The notes under the pieces were generated by a model, which saw only the letters and a program-made list of their open reading frames with translations, was not told the DNA's origin and searched no databases. Shown here one piece after another: positions 35,149-44,002 of a DNA stretch of 55,655 nucleotides. The position numbers were made by a program, and so were the translations under genes. Every line of letters begins with the position of its first letter. The stretch's first letter is position 1. This DNA is from Thermodesulfovibrio sp. (GTDB taxonomy: Bacteria; Nitrospirota; Thermodesulfovibrionia; Thermodesulfovibrionales; Thermodesulfovibrionaceae): positions 1 through 55,655 of the forward strand of contig DYFF01000005.1 in the NCBI GenBank assembly GCA_020725335.1, given 5' to 3'.

Positions 35149-36156
35149 ATGACTGCTGATTTTTTTCTACTTATTTTTAATTTATTGCTAATACTGCTTA
35201 GTGCAGAGGTTTTTACAAATGGTATAGAGGTTTTTGGTAAAAGACTCAACTTAAGTCAAGCTGTCGTAGGCAGTATCCTTGCTGCTGTTGGAACAGCACT
35301 TCCAGAGACCATTTTGCCAATGGTTGCTATATTTCTTCATAAAGGCGAGGCAGGCCATAGTATTGGAATAGGTGCGATATTAGGTGCACCTTTTATGCTT
35401 GCAACTCTGGCTTTTTTAATGATAGGCATAACTGTTGTGGTGTCCTATTTTTTAAAGAGAAGACCTTTTATCTTTGATGCTGAAATCCTAACACTCAAGA
35501 GAGACATAATATTTTTTCTTATAATGTATTCAGCAGGAATTTTTTTGCCAATGTTTATAAAATACCACATTCTTATTGCCATTTTGCTGTTAGTAGGATA
35601 TATTGCCTATCTTTATATTACCTTTAAAAGTGAAAGTGATGAAATCCTGCATGAAGAAAAACTCTATTTTGAAAAGTTATTTGGCAAAATTTTGCCCATT
35701 GCTAAATTTAAAGTTTTTTTTTCCTTTGCTCAGGTTATATTTGCACTTGCCATAATGATTAAAGGTGCTCACGGATTTGTTGAGGCACTTCAGCATATTT
35801 CTTTTAAATTTGGATTTGACCCTCTTCTTTTTGCTCTCCTAATTGCGCCGGTAGCTACAGAACTTCCAGAAAAGTTTAATTCTGTTACTTGGGCATTCAA
35901 GGGAAGGGATACCTTAGCAATGGGAAATGTAACAGGTGCAATGGTTTTTCAGTCAACCTTTCCTGTTTCTGTAGGAATAATTTTTACAGATTGGAATATT
36001 ACAGGTTATGCTCTTTTGAGTGCTTGTTTTGCTATTTTAGCAGGATTAATAATTTTAGGAGAAATTCACTTTAGGAAGAGAATTTCTCCTGTTACATTGA
36101 TTTTTTCGGGTTCTTTTTATGTTTTGTATGCCTTTTTAGTAATAAAACCCTTTTAA
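35149..36156 (+). CDS. Sodium/calcium antiporter (YrbG-like)
   Basis: 335 residues, about ten membrane helices. Both cation/exchanger alpha-repeats are visible: GSILAAVGTALPETILPM in the first half and LIAPVATELPEKFNSVTWAFKGRDTLAMGNVTGAMVFQ in the second (GxxxATxxPE type). It probably exchanges Ca2+ or another cation against Na+ or H+. It stops exactly where the convergent ferritin-like gene stops, without a base between them. Confidence 0.85.
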   Translation: MTADFFLLIFNLLLILLSAEVFTNGIEVFGKRLNLSQAVVGSILAAVGTALPETILPMVAIFLHKGEAGHSIGIGAILGAPFMLATLAFLMIGITVVVSYFLKRRPFIFDAEILTLKRDIIFFLIMYSAGIFLPMFIKYHILIAILLLVGYIAYLYITFKSESDEILHEEKLYFEKLFGKILPIAKFKVFFSFAQVIFALAIMIKGAHGFVEALQHISFKFGFDPLLFALLIAPVATELPEKFNSVTWAFKGRDTLAMGNVTGAMVFQSTFPVSVGIIFTDWNITGYALLSACFAILAGLIILGEIHFRKRISPVTLIFSGSFYVLYAFLVIKPF

Positions 36157-36453
36157 TTATTCTTCCTCTTCTTCCTCGAGTAATTCTTCAACTTCTTCCT
36201 TTCCTTCTTCAAGCTCATCTTCCTGCTCTTCATCATTCATAAGTAAAAGAGTGAGAAACTCTCCAACATGAGTTTTTTCTTCTCTTGCGATGTCAAGGAA
36301 AATGGTTTTAATTTTTTCGTCTTTTGTTAAAGAAGCAAGTTGTTCATAAAGGTTAATAGCATCAAGCTCTGCAATAAGTCCAACTCTTAATATCTGTTTG
36401 TTAATATCTTCATCGGTAAGGTTTTCCATGTTAAAGGGTATTTTGGAAAGCAT
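36157..36453 (-). CDS. Small ferritin-like (encapsulated-ferritin type) protein with acidic tail
   Basis: 98 residues. Two helices carry a ferritin-like half-bundle: LIAELDAINLYEQLASL with the first Glu, and DIAREEKTHVGEFLTLLL with the ExxH motif. Proteins of this half-bundle size (about 100 residues) pair to make a full iron site, as in encapsulated ferritins. The last 30 residues are nearly all Glu/Asp (EELLEEEEEE), unlike the encapsulin-targeting peptide of that family. No encapsulin shell gene lies in the window. Iron storage or oxidation is inferred, with the target compartment unknown. Confidence 0.7.
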   Translation of the reverse strand: MLSKIPFNMENLTDEDINKQILRVGLIAELDAINLYEQLASLTKDEKIKTIFLDIAREEKTHVGEFLTLLLMNDEEQEDELEEGKEEVEELLEEEEEE

Positions 36454-36556
36454 ACCACACCTCCATTTAAGATTTTCTTAATTATATCCTATCCATCGGG
36501 CTAAATATCAACAAAAAGTGTTAAAATTAAATAAATAAATTAAAGGAGGAAAAAAA

Positions 36557-36892
36557 ATGAGAGAGGAAGGAAAGATTTTAGCAGCTTTTTTATTAGGTGG
36601 AGTAATAGGCGCAGCTTTTGCTCTTTTATATGCCCCTAAATCCGGAGAGGAAACAAGAAGGGACATACAAAAGAAAGCAAAGGAACTTAAGAAAAAAACT
36701 GTTAAAGCAGCTGAGGACTTATATGAAGAGATTGAGGAACTCTCTGAACTATTAAAAGATAAAATGAAAGATATTAAAGAGAAGGGACAGGAGCTCAGCG
36801 CGGACGCTAAAAAAGAAATATTAAACCAGATTGAAAAGCTTTCAAAAATTATTGATGAAAAGAAGAAAAGGCTTCTGGAGAAGTTTGATTGA
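36557..36892 (+). CDS. YtxH domain protein
   Basis: 111 residues. A short hydrophobic Gly/Ala-rich segment at about residues 8-28 (LAAFLLGGVIGAAFALLYAPKSGEETR) is the YtxH signature, followed by a long Lys/Glu-rich coiled-coil-like helix. Such proteins are small membrane-associated stress proteins of unknown action. AAGGAGG sits before the ATG. The TGA overlaps the TTG start of mutS2. Confidence 0.8.
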   Translation: MREEGKILAAFLLGGVIGAAFALLYAPKSGEETRRDIQKKAKELKKKTVKAAEDLYEEIEELSELLKDKMKDIKEKGQELSADAKKEILNQIEKLSKIIDEKKKRLLEKFD

Positions 36893-39234
36893 TAAAAAAG
36901 AAAGCTCTTCAGGAGTTAGACTATTTTAAAGTATTAGATTTAATAGAAGAGTTTTCAAATTCAGAGGCTACAGGTAAGGCTATCAAGCAGATTCATCCTG
37001 CTATAAGTATAGAAGAAGCTGAGAGAAGTCTTAAAGAATTTGAAGATATAAAAGATTACCTTGATAAAGGAGGAGAAATTTTTCTCTCCTCCTTTCCCGA
37101 TATTTCTGATTTACTTCATAGAGCATCAAAGGAAGGTGTTTTTTTTGAAGCTTGGGAATTAACTAAATTTTTAAAAGTACTGAGAGTATTAGATAGACTC
37201 TCTCCATGCATTGAAAAGCTTTTAACCTTCCCTAATTTAACCATAAAAATTAAAGAGATATTAGGCAATTATCTCACTTTAGGACAACCGTACTTGCTCC
37301 TAAAACTTGAAAATACCGTAGATGAAGAAGGAAATATTCTTGATACAGCCTCTCCAATGCTTAAATATTTAAGAAAGCAGGTAAAAATCACCGAAGAAAG
37401 AATAAAAGAAAAGCTTGAAGAAATTATCAATCGCAAAGAGATAAATGTTTTTCTGCAGGACAGATTTATAACAAAAAGAAATGACCGATGGGTTATTCCA
37501 ATTAGGATGGATTCAAAGGGGCAGGTTAAGGGGAAGGTTCAAGATGTATCCCGTTCTGGAGAAACAGCCTTTGTTGAGCCAGAGGAGATAGCTGCTCTTT
37601 CTAAAAAGCTTGAAGAGTTAAAGCTTGAAGAGAGAGTGGAGGAGATAAGAATTCTAAGAGAAATTTCCGATGAAATACATAATATTAGTAGCACCCTTGA
37701 GAGAGAATTTGCTCTTCTTATTTACATTGATAAACTTTATGCTATATATAATTTTTCCAACAAATTTAATGCACAAATACCAGCTTTAACTAAAGAAAAG
37801 CAGATAAGACTTATTGAAGCTAAACACCCTCTTTTGCTGCTTTCAAAAACTCAAGTTGAACCACTCAATTTAGAGCTCAAAGACAAAAAAGTCTTAGTTA
37901 TTACAGGTCCCAATGCAGGAGGTAAAACAGTTACCATAAAAACTATAGGGCTTTTAACAGCTATGGCAATTTCAGGACTTCCCGTGCCAGCCAGTGCATC
38001 TTCAATTGTTCCCTTTGTTAGTTCTATTTATGTTGATCTTTATCATGAAGGTTCTATTGAAGAACATCTTTCAAGCTTTGCTTCCCATGTTATAACTCTT
38101 AGAGAGATAGTTGAAGAGGCAGAAAGCGAAAGCCTTATTCTTCTTGACGAGATCGGAACAAACACAGATCCAGAAGAAGGCTCTGCTCTTGCTTGTGCAA
38201 TTATTGAAGAATTAAGAGATAAAGGAGGATTTACCTTTGTTACAACCCATCTAAGCAAAATAAAACTCTTCGCTGCCACAGAAGAAGGTATGGAAGTTGC
38301 TGCTATGCTTTTTGATGAAAGGACTATGACTCCTCTATATAGATTAAGCATCGGGAGTCTTACCACTTCTTATGCCCTTGAAGTAGCAAAAAAATATGGT
38401 TTTCCTGAAAAACTTATCAAAAGAGCCTATGAACTTAAAGGCACAGAAGATAGAAAACTATATGACCTTATGGATAGCCTTGAAAGAGCAAAGGAGCAGT
38501 ACAGAGAAAAAATTGAAGATTTGGAAAAATTACAAAGAACTCTCTTAGTTGAGAAAGAAAGGCTTGAAAAGGAGTTCATAAGGATTGAAGAAAAGAAAAA
38601 GAAAACAATCGAAGAGGCAAAAACTGAAGCTTCAAGCCTAATTCAAAAAATCAAGAAAGAAATAAACATTCTATATGAAGAAGCTAAAAAAGCTGATAAA
38701 CAGAAACTAAGGGAACTTTCCAGAAAAGCAACTGAAATTGCAAAAGTATTTCTACCTGAAGATAGAAAAACCGCAGAAGAAATTAGAGTAGGAGATTTAG
38801 TCAAAATTAAAACTCTCAATCTTTCAGGTAAAGTTCTAACAATAGAAGAGGGTAGAGCAAAAATTCAGACAGATACAGTACAAATAGAAGCAGGAATTGA
38901 GGAACTTGAAAAATCTATGAGTCAAGATGAAGCAAAGAGAGAGGAGATTTCTATTAGAAAAGTTTTTAATAAAAGAAACATAGAAGATGATGTCCTTAGA
39001 AAACTTGATATCCGAGGCATGAGAGTTGATGAAGCTCTTTCACTTTTAGAGAGCTTTCTGAATGGGCTTTCTCTGAATGAGATTTCAGTGGGTGTAATAA
39101 TTCATGGTATAGGAAAAGGAATTTTGAGAGAAGCAGTTAGAGAATACCTCCGAAACCATCCAGCTGTAAAAACTTTTCAAAAGGGCAAACCAGAAGAAGG
39201 CGGAGATGCAGTTACAGTGGTGGAGATAAAATGA
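36889..39234 (+). CDS. mutS2: Endonuclease MutS2 / ribosome rescue factor
   Basis: 781 residues starting at a TTG that overlaps the ytxH stop. The MutS core has Walker A TGPNAGGKTVT, VDLYHEGSIEEHLSSF, Walker B ILLDEIGTNTDPEEGSAL, and a long coiled coil, with a C-terminal Smr domain (LDIRGMRVDEAL, VIIHGIGKGILREAVREYL). MutS2 does not act in mismatch repair: it is linked to suppressing recombination and, in Bacillus subtilis, to splitting collided ribosomes. The stop overlaps the next gene by 4 nt. A mutL lies at 10503, but mutS is not in the window. Confidence 0.93.
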   Translation: MIKKKALQELDYFKVLDLIEEFSNSEATGKAIKQIHPAISIEEAERSLKEFEDIKDYLDKGGEIFLSSFPDISDLLHRASKEGVFFEAWELTKFLKVLRVLDRLSPCIEKLLTFPNLTIKIKEILGNYLTLGQPYLLLKLENTVDEEGNILDTASPMLKYLRKQVKITEERIKEKLEEIINRKEINVFLQDRFITKRNDRWVIPIRMDSKGQVKGKVQDVSRSGETAFVEPEEIAALSKKLEELKLEERVEEIRILREISDEIHNISSTLEREFALLIYIDKLYAIYNFSNKFNAQIPALTKEKQIRLIEAKHPLLLLSKTQVEPLNLELKDKKVLVITGPNAGGKTVTIKTIGLLTAMAISGLPVPASASSIVPFVSSIYVDLYHEGSIEEHLSSFASHVITLREIVEEAESESLILLDEIGTNTDPEEGSALACAIIEELRDKGGFTFVTTHLSKIKLFAATEEGMEVAAMLFDERTMTPLYRLSIGSLTTSYALEVAKKYGFPEKLIKRAYELKGTEDRKLYDLMDSLERAKEQYREKIEDLEKLQRTLLVEKERLEKEFIRIEEKKKKTIEEAKTEASSLIQKIKKEINILYEEAKKADKQKLRELSRKATEIAKVFLPEDRKTAEEIRVGDLVKIKTLNLSGKVLTIEEGRAKIQTDTVQIEAGIEELEKSMSQDEAKREEISIRKVFNKRNIEDDVLRKLDIRGMRVDEALSLLESFLNGLSLNEISVGVIIHGIGKGILREAVREYLRNHPAVKTFQKGKPEEGGDAVTVVEIK

Positions 39235-39674
39235 AAATAATTGGAGTAATAGGTGCAACTAATGCCTCAGAAGAACTTTTACATTTAGCAGAAAAAGTAG
39301 GAAGATTGCTTGCTAAGGAGGGAGCAATATTAATTACAGGCGGGCTTGGTGGAGTAATGGAGGCAGCATCTAAGGGTGCCTCTCTTGAAGGCGGCATTAC
39401 TGTTGGAATACTTCCATCAATGAGAAAGGAAGATGCAAATCCATACATAAAAATTCCCATTCCAACCGGGATGGGAGAAATGAGAAATGCACTGATAGTA
39501 AGAGCCTCCGATGCATTAATCGCCATAGGCGGAGAGTATGGTACATTAAGTGAAATAGCTTTTGCTTTGAAGAGTGGCAAAAAAGTTATAGGACTTAATA
39601 CTTGGAAGATTAAAGGATTATTAGAGGTTACATCTGCAGAGGAAGCTGTCAGTAAGATTTTGCAAAGGATATAA
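39231..39674 (+). CDS. TIGR00725 family LOG-like protein
   Basis: 147 residues, a compact Rossmann-fold LOG relative with GVIGATNASEE, ITGGLGGVMEAASKGA, GIPTGMGEMRNALIVR-like block and IGGEYGTLSEIAFALKSGK (PGGxGTxxE variant IGGEYGTLSE). TIGR00725 proteins are of unknown substrate. It overlaps mutS2 by 4 nt and is the last gene before the sigma-factor cluster. Confidence 0.8.
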   Translation: MKIIGVIGATNASEELLHLAEKVGRLLAKEGAILITGGLGGVMEAASKGASLEGGITVGILPSMRKEDANPYIKIPIPTGMGEMRNALIVRASDALIAIGGEYGTLSEIAFALKSGKKVIGLNTWKIKGLLEVTSAEEAVSKILQRI

Positions 39675-39720
39675 AATTTTCATTGATTTTTTTAGCTCCT
39701 TTCTTCAAAATAAAGCCATG

Positions 39721-39752
39721 TTTTTGAACTTTTTCTGAGGTTAATATTACTT
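39721..39752 (+). promoter_or_regulatory. Shared bipartite motif, copy A (upstream of the sigma gene)
   Basis: TTTTTGAAC at 39721-39729, then 17 bases, then TTACTT at 39747-39752. The same arrangement recurs before the genes at 43039 and 49848. The GAAC core is like ECF -35 elements. Problem: the last base lies directly before the sigma-gene ATG at 39753, so a promoter here would start transcription inside the annotated frame. Confidence 0.4.
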
Positions 39753-40301
39753 ATGAATGAAGAACAAGAACTTATTAAAAGAATTTCCCAAGGAGATGAA
39801 GAGGCATTAAAGATGGTTTATCAGAATACCTCAAGAAATGTTTATCAATATATTTTCAGGCTTTGCAACAATAAAGAGACAGCAGAGGATTTAATGATTG
39901 AGACCTATACTCAGGTCTGGCTTTCTGCAAAGAGATTTAAAGGTGATTCCAGAGTTTTGACATGGATATTCGGGATTGCAAGAAACTTGACAATGAATGA
40001 AATAAAAAAAAGAGACTACTGGCATGGTGATTTGACTGACATGGAAAATTGCGGTCCAGAGCAGTTTGGGTTTACCCATGAAAGAGAAACAGAGGATTTA
40101 GTTAATATTGCTATTAGACAACTTTCCGTTAAACACAGAGAAATATTAGACTTAATATTTATGCATGAGATGTCCTATGAGGAAGTGGCAAAGATACTTA
40201 ATATACCTATAAATACAGTAAAAACAAGAATCTTTTATGCTAAAGAGAAACTAAAAGAAATTTTTGAGAATATGGGGGTAAACAAAGATGCTTTCTTCTA
40301 A
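39753..40301 (+). CDS. ECF-type RNA polymerase sigma factor
   Basis: 182 residues. Region 2 spans about 20-95 with NKETAEDLMIETYTQVW and FKGDSRVLTWIFGIARN; region 4 spans about 120-170 with SVKHREILDLIF and SYEEVAKILNIPINTVKTRIFYAKEKL. There are no regions 1 or 3, as in the ECF group. It overlaps the anti-sigma gene by 14 nt, the classic sign of a sigma/anti-sigma pair. The ATG has a GAGG 12 bases upstream, slightly far. It probably controls the secreted-protein genes that follow. Confidence 0.9.
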   Translation: MNEEQELIKRISQGDEEALKMVYQNTSRNVYQYIFRLCNNKETAEDLMIETYTQVWLSAKRFKGDSRVLTWIFGIARNLTMNEIKKRDYWHGDLTDMENCGPEQFGFTHERETEDLVNIAIRQLSVKHREILDLIFMHEMSYEEVAKILNIPINTVKTRIFYAKEKLKEIFENMGVNKDAFF

Positions 40302-40905
40302 AAAATTAGAAGAAATTAAATCAATGCTGCCTTTATATTCAAAGAAACTCCTTTCAAAAAAAGACCAAGATACAATAGAGGCTGTTCTTAAGCAAGATCA
40401 GGAAATGCAAAAAGAACTTAATTTTTGGATGATGATTAATAAAGGATATGAAAAATTAAAAAATGAGATGCCAGAACCTCCAAAGAACATTTATTCAAAA
40501 ATAGTTGCCAATATAGAAAACATAGAAAAGGAAAATAAACAAAAATTCATCTTTCCTAATATATTTAAGTTGAATCCCAAAATTTCATTTGCTCTTATTA
40601 TGGCAGAATTTCTTCTTATAATTGGTTTTATATTTTATATTTTTAATTTAAAATACGAATACAGAACACTTTCTGTAAACGAGATAAAAGCTGATACATC
40701 TTATAAGATAAATGTGGTATTCAAAGAAGACATAAGAGAAAAAGAGATAAGAGAGCTTTTAACTAAAATAAATGCAAGAATAATAGATGGTCCATCCAAA
40801 TCCGGGCTTTATGTATTAGGGATTAAAGATGAAAAAAATAAGGATTACGCACTGGATTTTTTAAGAAAAAGTGATGTGGTTTTTCTTGCAGAACCTGTTA
40901 ATTGA
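40288..40905 (+). CDS. Membrane anti-sigma factor with periplasmic propeptide-like domain
   Basis: 205 residues. A cytoplasmic helical N-terminus (about 1-90) with LPLYSKKLLSKKDQ and an FWMMINKGYEKL helix resembles anti-sigma domains but lacks the zinc HxxxCxxC motif. One membrane helix is at about 101-121. The outside part ends with a beta-alpha-beta-beta-alpha-beta pattern: INVVFKEDI, EIRELLTKINARIIDGPSKSG, YVLGI, and ALDFLRKSDVVFLAEPVN. This resembles the propeptide-like domain of subtilases, including the one at 47620-49722. Anti-sigma function is inferred from the overlap with the sigma gene. Confidence 0.75.
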   Translation: MLSSKKLEEIKSMLPLYSKKLLSKKDQDTIEAVLKQDQEMQKELNFWMMINKGYEKLKNEMPEPPKNIYSKIVANIENIEKENKQKFIFPNIFKLNPKISFALIMAEFLLIIGFIFYIFNLKYEYRTLSVNEIKADTSYKINVVFKEDIREKEIRELLTKINARIIDGPSKSGLYVLGIKDEKNKDYALDFLRKSDVVFLAEPVN

Positions 40906-40992
40906 TTTATTAAAAATTATCTCGGTTTCATTATAACATAAGGCTTTACAGGGACAGAGACCTGAAAAGAAATTATACAGATGGAGTTTAAA

Positions 40993-42924
40993 ATGCGAAT
41001 AGTATGTTTGTTCTCTCTATCAATTCTTCTTTTTATTTTTTATGCAGACTTTGCCCAAACTTATTCAGATCTTGAGCAAAAATTAAGGAATATGGGGATT
41101 GAGGTGACTGATTCCTTAGATTTTAATCAATTAATGCAGAAATATAGAGAGATTGTTCCGAATATTATTGATGAAGCCAATATTAAAGCTGGCAAAATTA
41201 CAGGGATTACAGGGATGTATATATCTTCCAGACCTGCTGACACACCTGAAAAGGAGATTGAGCGAAGAAGAGAGATAATTAATAGTCAATATCAATTAGC
41301 AAGACAAATGCTTGGCGGAATTCCAGAAGGAGAGGAAAATCCGCAAATTGTTGAAGCTATTCCAGTGGAAGGATATATTTTAGTTAGAGGAGGCGAAAAA
41401 GTCTTATGGTATAACAATCAGATAAAACGAGATATTTCATATACAATTAAAGAGACTTTTGAGGGAAATCTTCTTGTAATTCATACTTACAATATTCATA
41501 CTGGAAAGTTTGAAAAAGAAAAAGAGTATGCGCTTGACACTCTCTCAACAAACATAAAAATAAATAACTTTATTGGAAAAACTTGCACTAAATGGAGCTC
41601 AGGTTCTCCAACTGTCTGTCTTAATTGGGCAAGTTATCTTCTATATCAAATTGGAGAAGCCGAAATTTATCCTAATTTTCACTCCGGGGTTGTATCTATC
41701 AATCAAATTGATAAGGGAAAAATTGAAATTCAGGCTGCTACTCCCGATATAAGCTTTCATGCTAAAGACGGACTAACCACAGAAACCACCCATATAGGAT
41801 GCACAAGTGGTAGTTGGAAACTTACTAATGAAGAGTTTGAAAAGTTAATAAATTTTGGAGCAGTCACACTAAAAAAAGAAATAGGTAGCAAGTCTCAAGC
41901 TTTCTCAAGTTGCATACCAGGCTCAACAATGACTCTGTATCTTAAGATAAAAAAAGCAGAGCCTGAAAAATGCAGAGAACCTAAAAATGTAAAGATTGAA
42001 ATACTAAAACCTTCTGATAAAGGCAGATATGAATTTACCGATGATGGAAACACAGGCAGACTTATTCTTGAACTTGAGGCAAAAACTTATCCTGCTAAAT
42101 ATGAGAATTCCATAGAATGGGAAATCCCGGAAATGGAAGGTTCACATAGAATTATCCAGCCTGCTACGGGTTCATTAACACTAAAAGGTCCTAAAGCAGA
42201 AGTGATGTATAAAGGCTTGCCTCCAGACATTGAATCCTTTGGTAGAAAAAAAGTTAAAGCTAAGGTTAATGTTGATGGTTGTATGATTGAAGATACAAAA
42301 GAAATAATGTTTTTTTATCCCCGTGATGCTAAAAACAACCCAGAGGGTAAATATCCCAACTGGTTTTATTACTGGAAGCAGACACCTGCCGCTATGCCTT
42401 TTGGACAAAATGTTAACATAGTTTTTGGGGGTACAGAATTTGACCTTTGTAAAGGCGAGCATGTAATGGCAATTTATAAGCCAGACTATCTCTTTAAGGC
42501 AATTCACATATGCAATCTTACAGAAAAGGTTGGTGGAGATTTTAAAGTTACAATTCCTCTTGTAAGTCGCAATGACTCGTCAACTCTTTCAGAGAAAAAA
42601 CTGATTTCCTATACACATATTGATACCTTTGCAGTATTAGTAATTCATGAATTTACCCACTTTAATCATTACCATACTTGGTTGTCAGGCAAATCCCCAC
42701 AACAGAGAAATGAAGAAGACAATGACGGAGATGGGATTCCTGATAGATTAGAACCAGACATGAAATTTGACCCAAAAAAATTCCAGACCTACTGGGGTGA
42801 AGATGAGGAATTTAAGAACATAAATGGTGATGAGGAGTTTCTCGCCTATGAATCAACATACAATTATCCAATAGGCAAGTTTGATGAATATGACTGGGGC
42901 AAACCAGGTAAAAACTGGAAGTAA
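40993..42924 (+). CDS. Secreted HExxH zinc-protease-like protein
   Basis: 643 residues from the ATG at 40993, preferred over an ATG four codons upstream because GGAG lies 6 nt before it and the signal peptide then starts MRIVCLFSL. The mature N-terminal half is of unknown fold, with conserved-looking Cys. Near the C-terminus VIHEFTHFNHYH gives a HEFTH zinc motif at about 552-556, followed by a Ca-binding-like DNDGDGIPDRLEP and DEEFLAYE, whose Glu could be the third ligand. Probably a secreted metalloprotease or a pseudo-enzyme; substrate unknown. First gene after the sigma/anti-sigma pair, with no copy of the shared motif before it. Confidence 0.7.
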   Translation: MRIVCLFSLSILLFIFYADFAQTYSDLEQKLRNMGIEVTDSLDFNQLMQKYREIVPNIIDEANIKAGKITGITGMYISSRPADTPEKEIERRREIINSQYQLARQMLGGIPEGEENPQIVEAIPVEGYILVRGGEKVLWYNNQIKRDISYTIKETFEGNLLVIHTYNIHTGKFEKEKEYALDTLSTNIKINNFIGKTCTKWSSGSPTVCLNWASYLLYQIGEAEIYPNFHSGVVSINQIDKGKIEIQAATPDISFHAKDGLTTETTHIGCTSGSWKLTNEEFEKLINFGAVTLKKEIGSKSQAFSSCIPGSTMTLYLKIKKAEPEKCREPKNVKIEILKPSDKGRYEFTDDGNTGRLILELEAKTYPAKYENSIEWEIPEMEGSHRIIQPATGSLTLKGPKAEVMYKGLPPDIESFGRKKVKAKVNVDGCMIEDTKEIMFFYPRDAKNNPEGKYPNWFYYWKQTPAAMPFGQNVNIVFGGTEFDLCKGEHVMAIYKPDYLFKAIHICNLTEKVGGDFKVTIPLVSRNDSSTLSEKKLISYTHIDTFAVLVIHEFTHFNHYHTWLSGKSPQQRNEEDNDGDGIPDRLEPDMKFDPKKFQTYWGEDEEFKNINGDEEFLAYESTYNYPIGKFDEYDWGKPGKNWK

Positions 42925-42978
42925 TTATCAGACTGCTATTCAAATAAATTTTTAACTTATCTATTAAATTTTCAAAAA

Positions 42979-43010
42979 TTTTTGAACAAAATTTTCATTT
43001 AATTTTACTC
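42979..43010 (+). promoter_or_regulatory. Shared bipartite motif, copy B
   Basis: TTTTTGAAC at 42979-42987, 17 bases, TTACTC at 43005-43010. It lies 28 bp before the ATG of the secreted protein at 43039, a good promoter distance. It partly overlaps a perfect palindrome TTCAAAAATTTTTGAA (42971-42986). Confidence 0.5.
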
Positions 43011-43038
43011 TTTTTTAAAACACTTAGGAGGAAGTGAT

Positions 43039-43971
43039 ATGCAACAAAATTATGTATGTTTTTATGTTAAAAGTTTATTAACTCTTTTATTTTTGTTTAT
43101 TGGTTCATTAGTTTTTGCTGAAAGTGGTCCCTTAACACACAAGCCTAAGGGAGATGCTCCACCATCAAAGGTGGACCAGATGAGAGAATTACTTCCAGAC
43201 TTAATCGTATCAGAAATTTCTGAGGATAGCGCCGGAAATATAATAGTAAAAATAAAAAATATTGGGAAATCTGGAATTAAAGCATCAGAGTATGAAAGAA
43301 GTAGTAATCAGGCATTTATAGAGCTCACAATAGACGGCAAATCCACAAAAAACATGCTTGCAACTGTTGACCCTCAGAGAGCACTTACACATCCAAATAG
43401 AGAGGTTTATTGGAATACAGGACAAAAGGTATGGCAAGATCCTGCAGACCTTAAAACAGAGGTTATTGTAAGAATTGACCCATCCAATCAAATTAAAGAG
43501 AAAGACAAAAACAACAACGAGTTAAAGAAATTATTTTCTCGCTTTATCCCTGTAAAATCTGATTTGATTGTGAAGCGTATTTATAGATGCGGACCTAATA
43601 TATCATTTTGTATGGAATTTGAGAATAAAGGTAATAAGGAATTTAGAGGGTCCTTCGTTTTCAATGTTGATATATTTCAATTTGGAGTGGATTTAGGAAG
43701 CATAGTTAAGGGACATAATATTATGCTTCATAATAGACAAGGCATTGTAGTAGCTCAGATATCTGGTGGAGGTTCTTATTCTTGCAGAAATGTAGTTATT
43801 CCTGCAAATACTACTTTTTTACCTACTGGTGTGCTATGTAGTTTTGAACGAATTTTCTCAATCACTCCAGATATTCCCGAGGAGGGCTTTGACGTTCAGA
43901 TAAGATTATTAATTAATGAAGAAGGGAAACCCGAGAAACATTCCAGATTTAACTTTCATATTACAAAATAG
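43039..43971 (+). CDS. Secreted protein with two CARDB-like domains
   Basis: 310 residues, signal peptide ending near VFAES. The first domain (about 52-165) begins PDLIVSEIS and ends with the CARDB hallmark DPSNQIKEKDKNNNELKK; the second (about 174-310) begins SDLIVKRIY and has four Cys. CARDB is an Ig-like adhesion fold of bacterial surface proteins. AGGAGG lies 5 nt before the ATG, and motif B precedes it. Partner or ligand is unknown. Confidence 0.7.
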   Translation: MQQNYVCFYVKSLLTLLFLFIGSLVFAESGPLTHKPKGDAPPSKVDQMRELLPDLIVSEISEDSAGNIIVKIKNIGKSGIKASEYERSSNQAFIELTIDGKSTKNMLATVDPQRALTHPNREVYWNTGQKVWQDPADLKTEVIVRIDPSNQIKEKDKNNNELKKLFSRFIPVKSDLIVKRIYRCGPNISFCMEFENKGNKEFRGSFVFNVDIFQFGVDLGSIVKGHNIMLHNRQGIVVAQISGGGSYSCRNVVIPANTTFLPTGVLCSFERIFSITPDIPEEGFDVQIRLLINEEGKPEKHSRFNFHITK

Positions 43972-44002
43972 ATGGAACGTTTTCAAAAAGGAGGATTTTA
44001 AA

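Noticed and set aside
39231-39674. TIGR00725 gene as part of the sigma-controlled cluster
   Set aside because: It overlaps mutS2 and belongs to the upstream operon.
40906-40992. Motif copy before the zinc-protease-like gene
   Set aside because: No GAAC box with a spaced TTACT was found, so this gene may be read through from the sigma operon.
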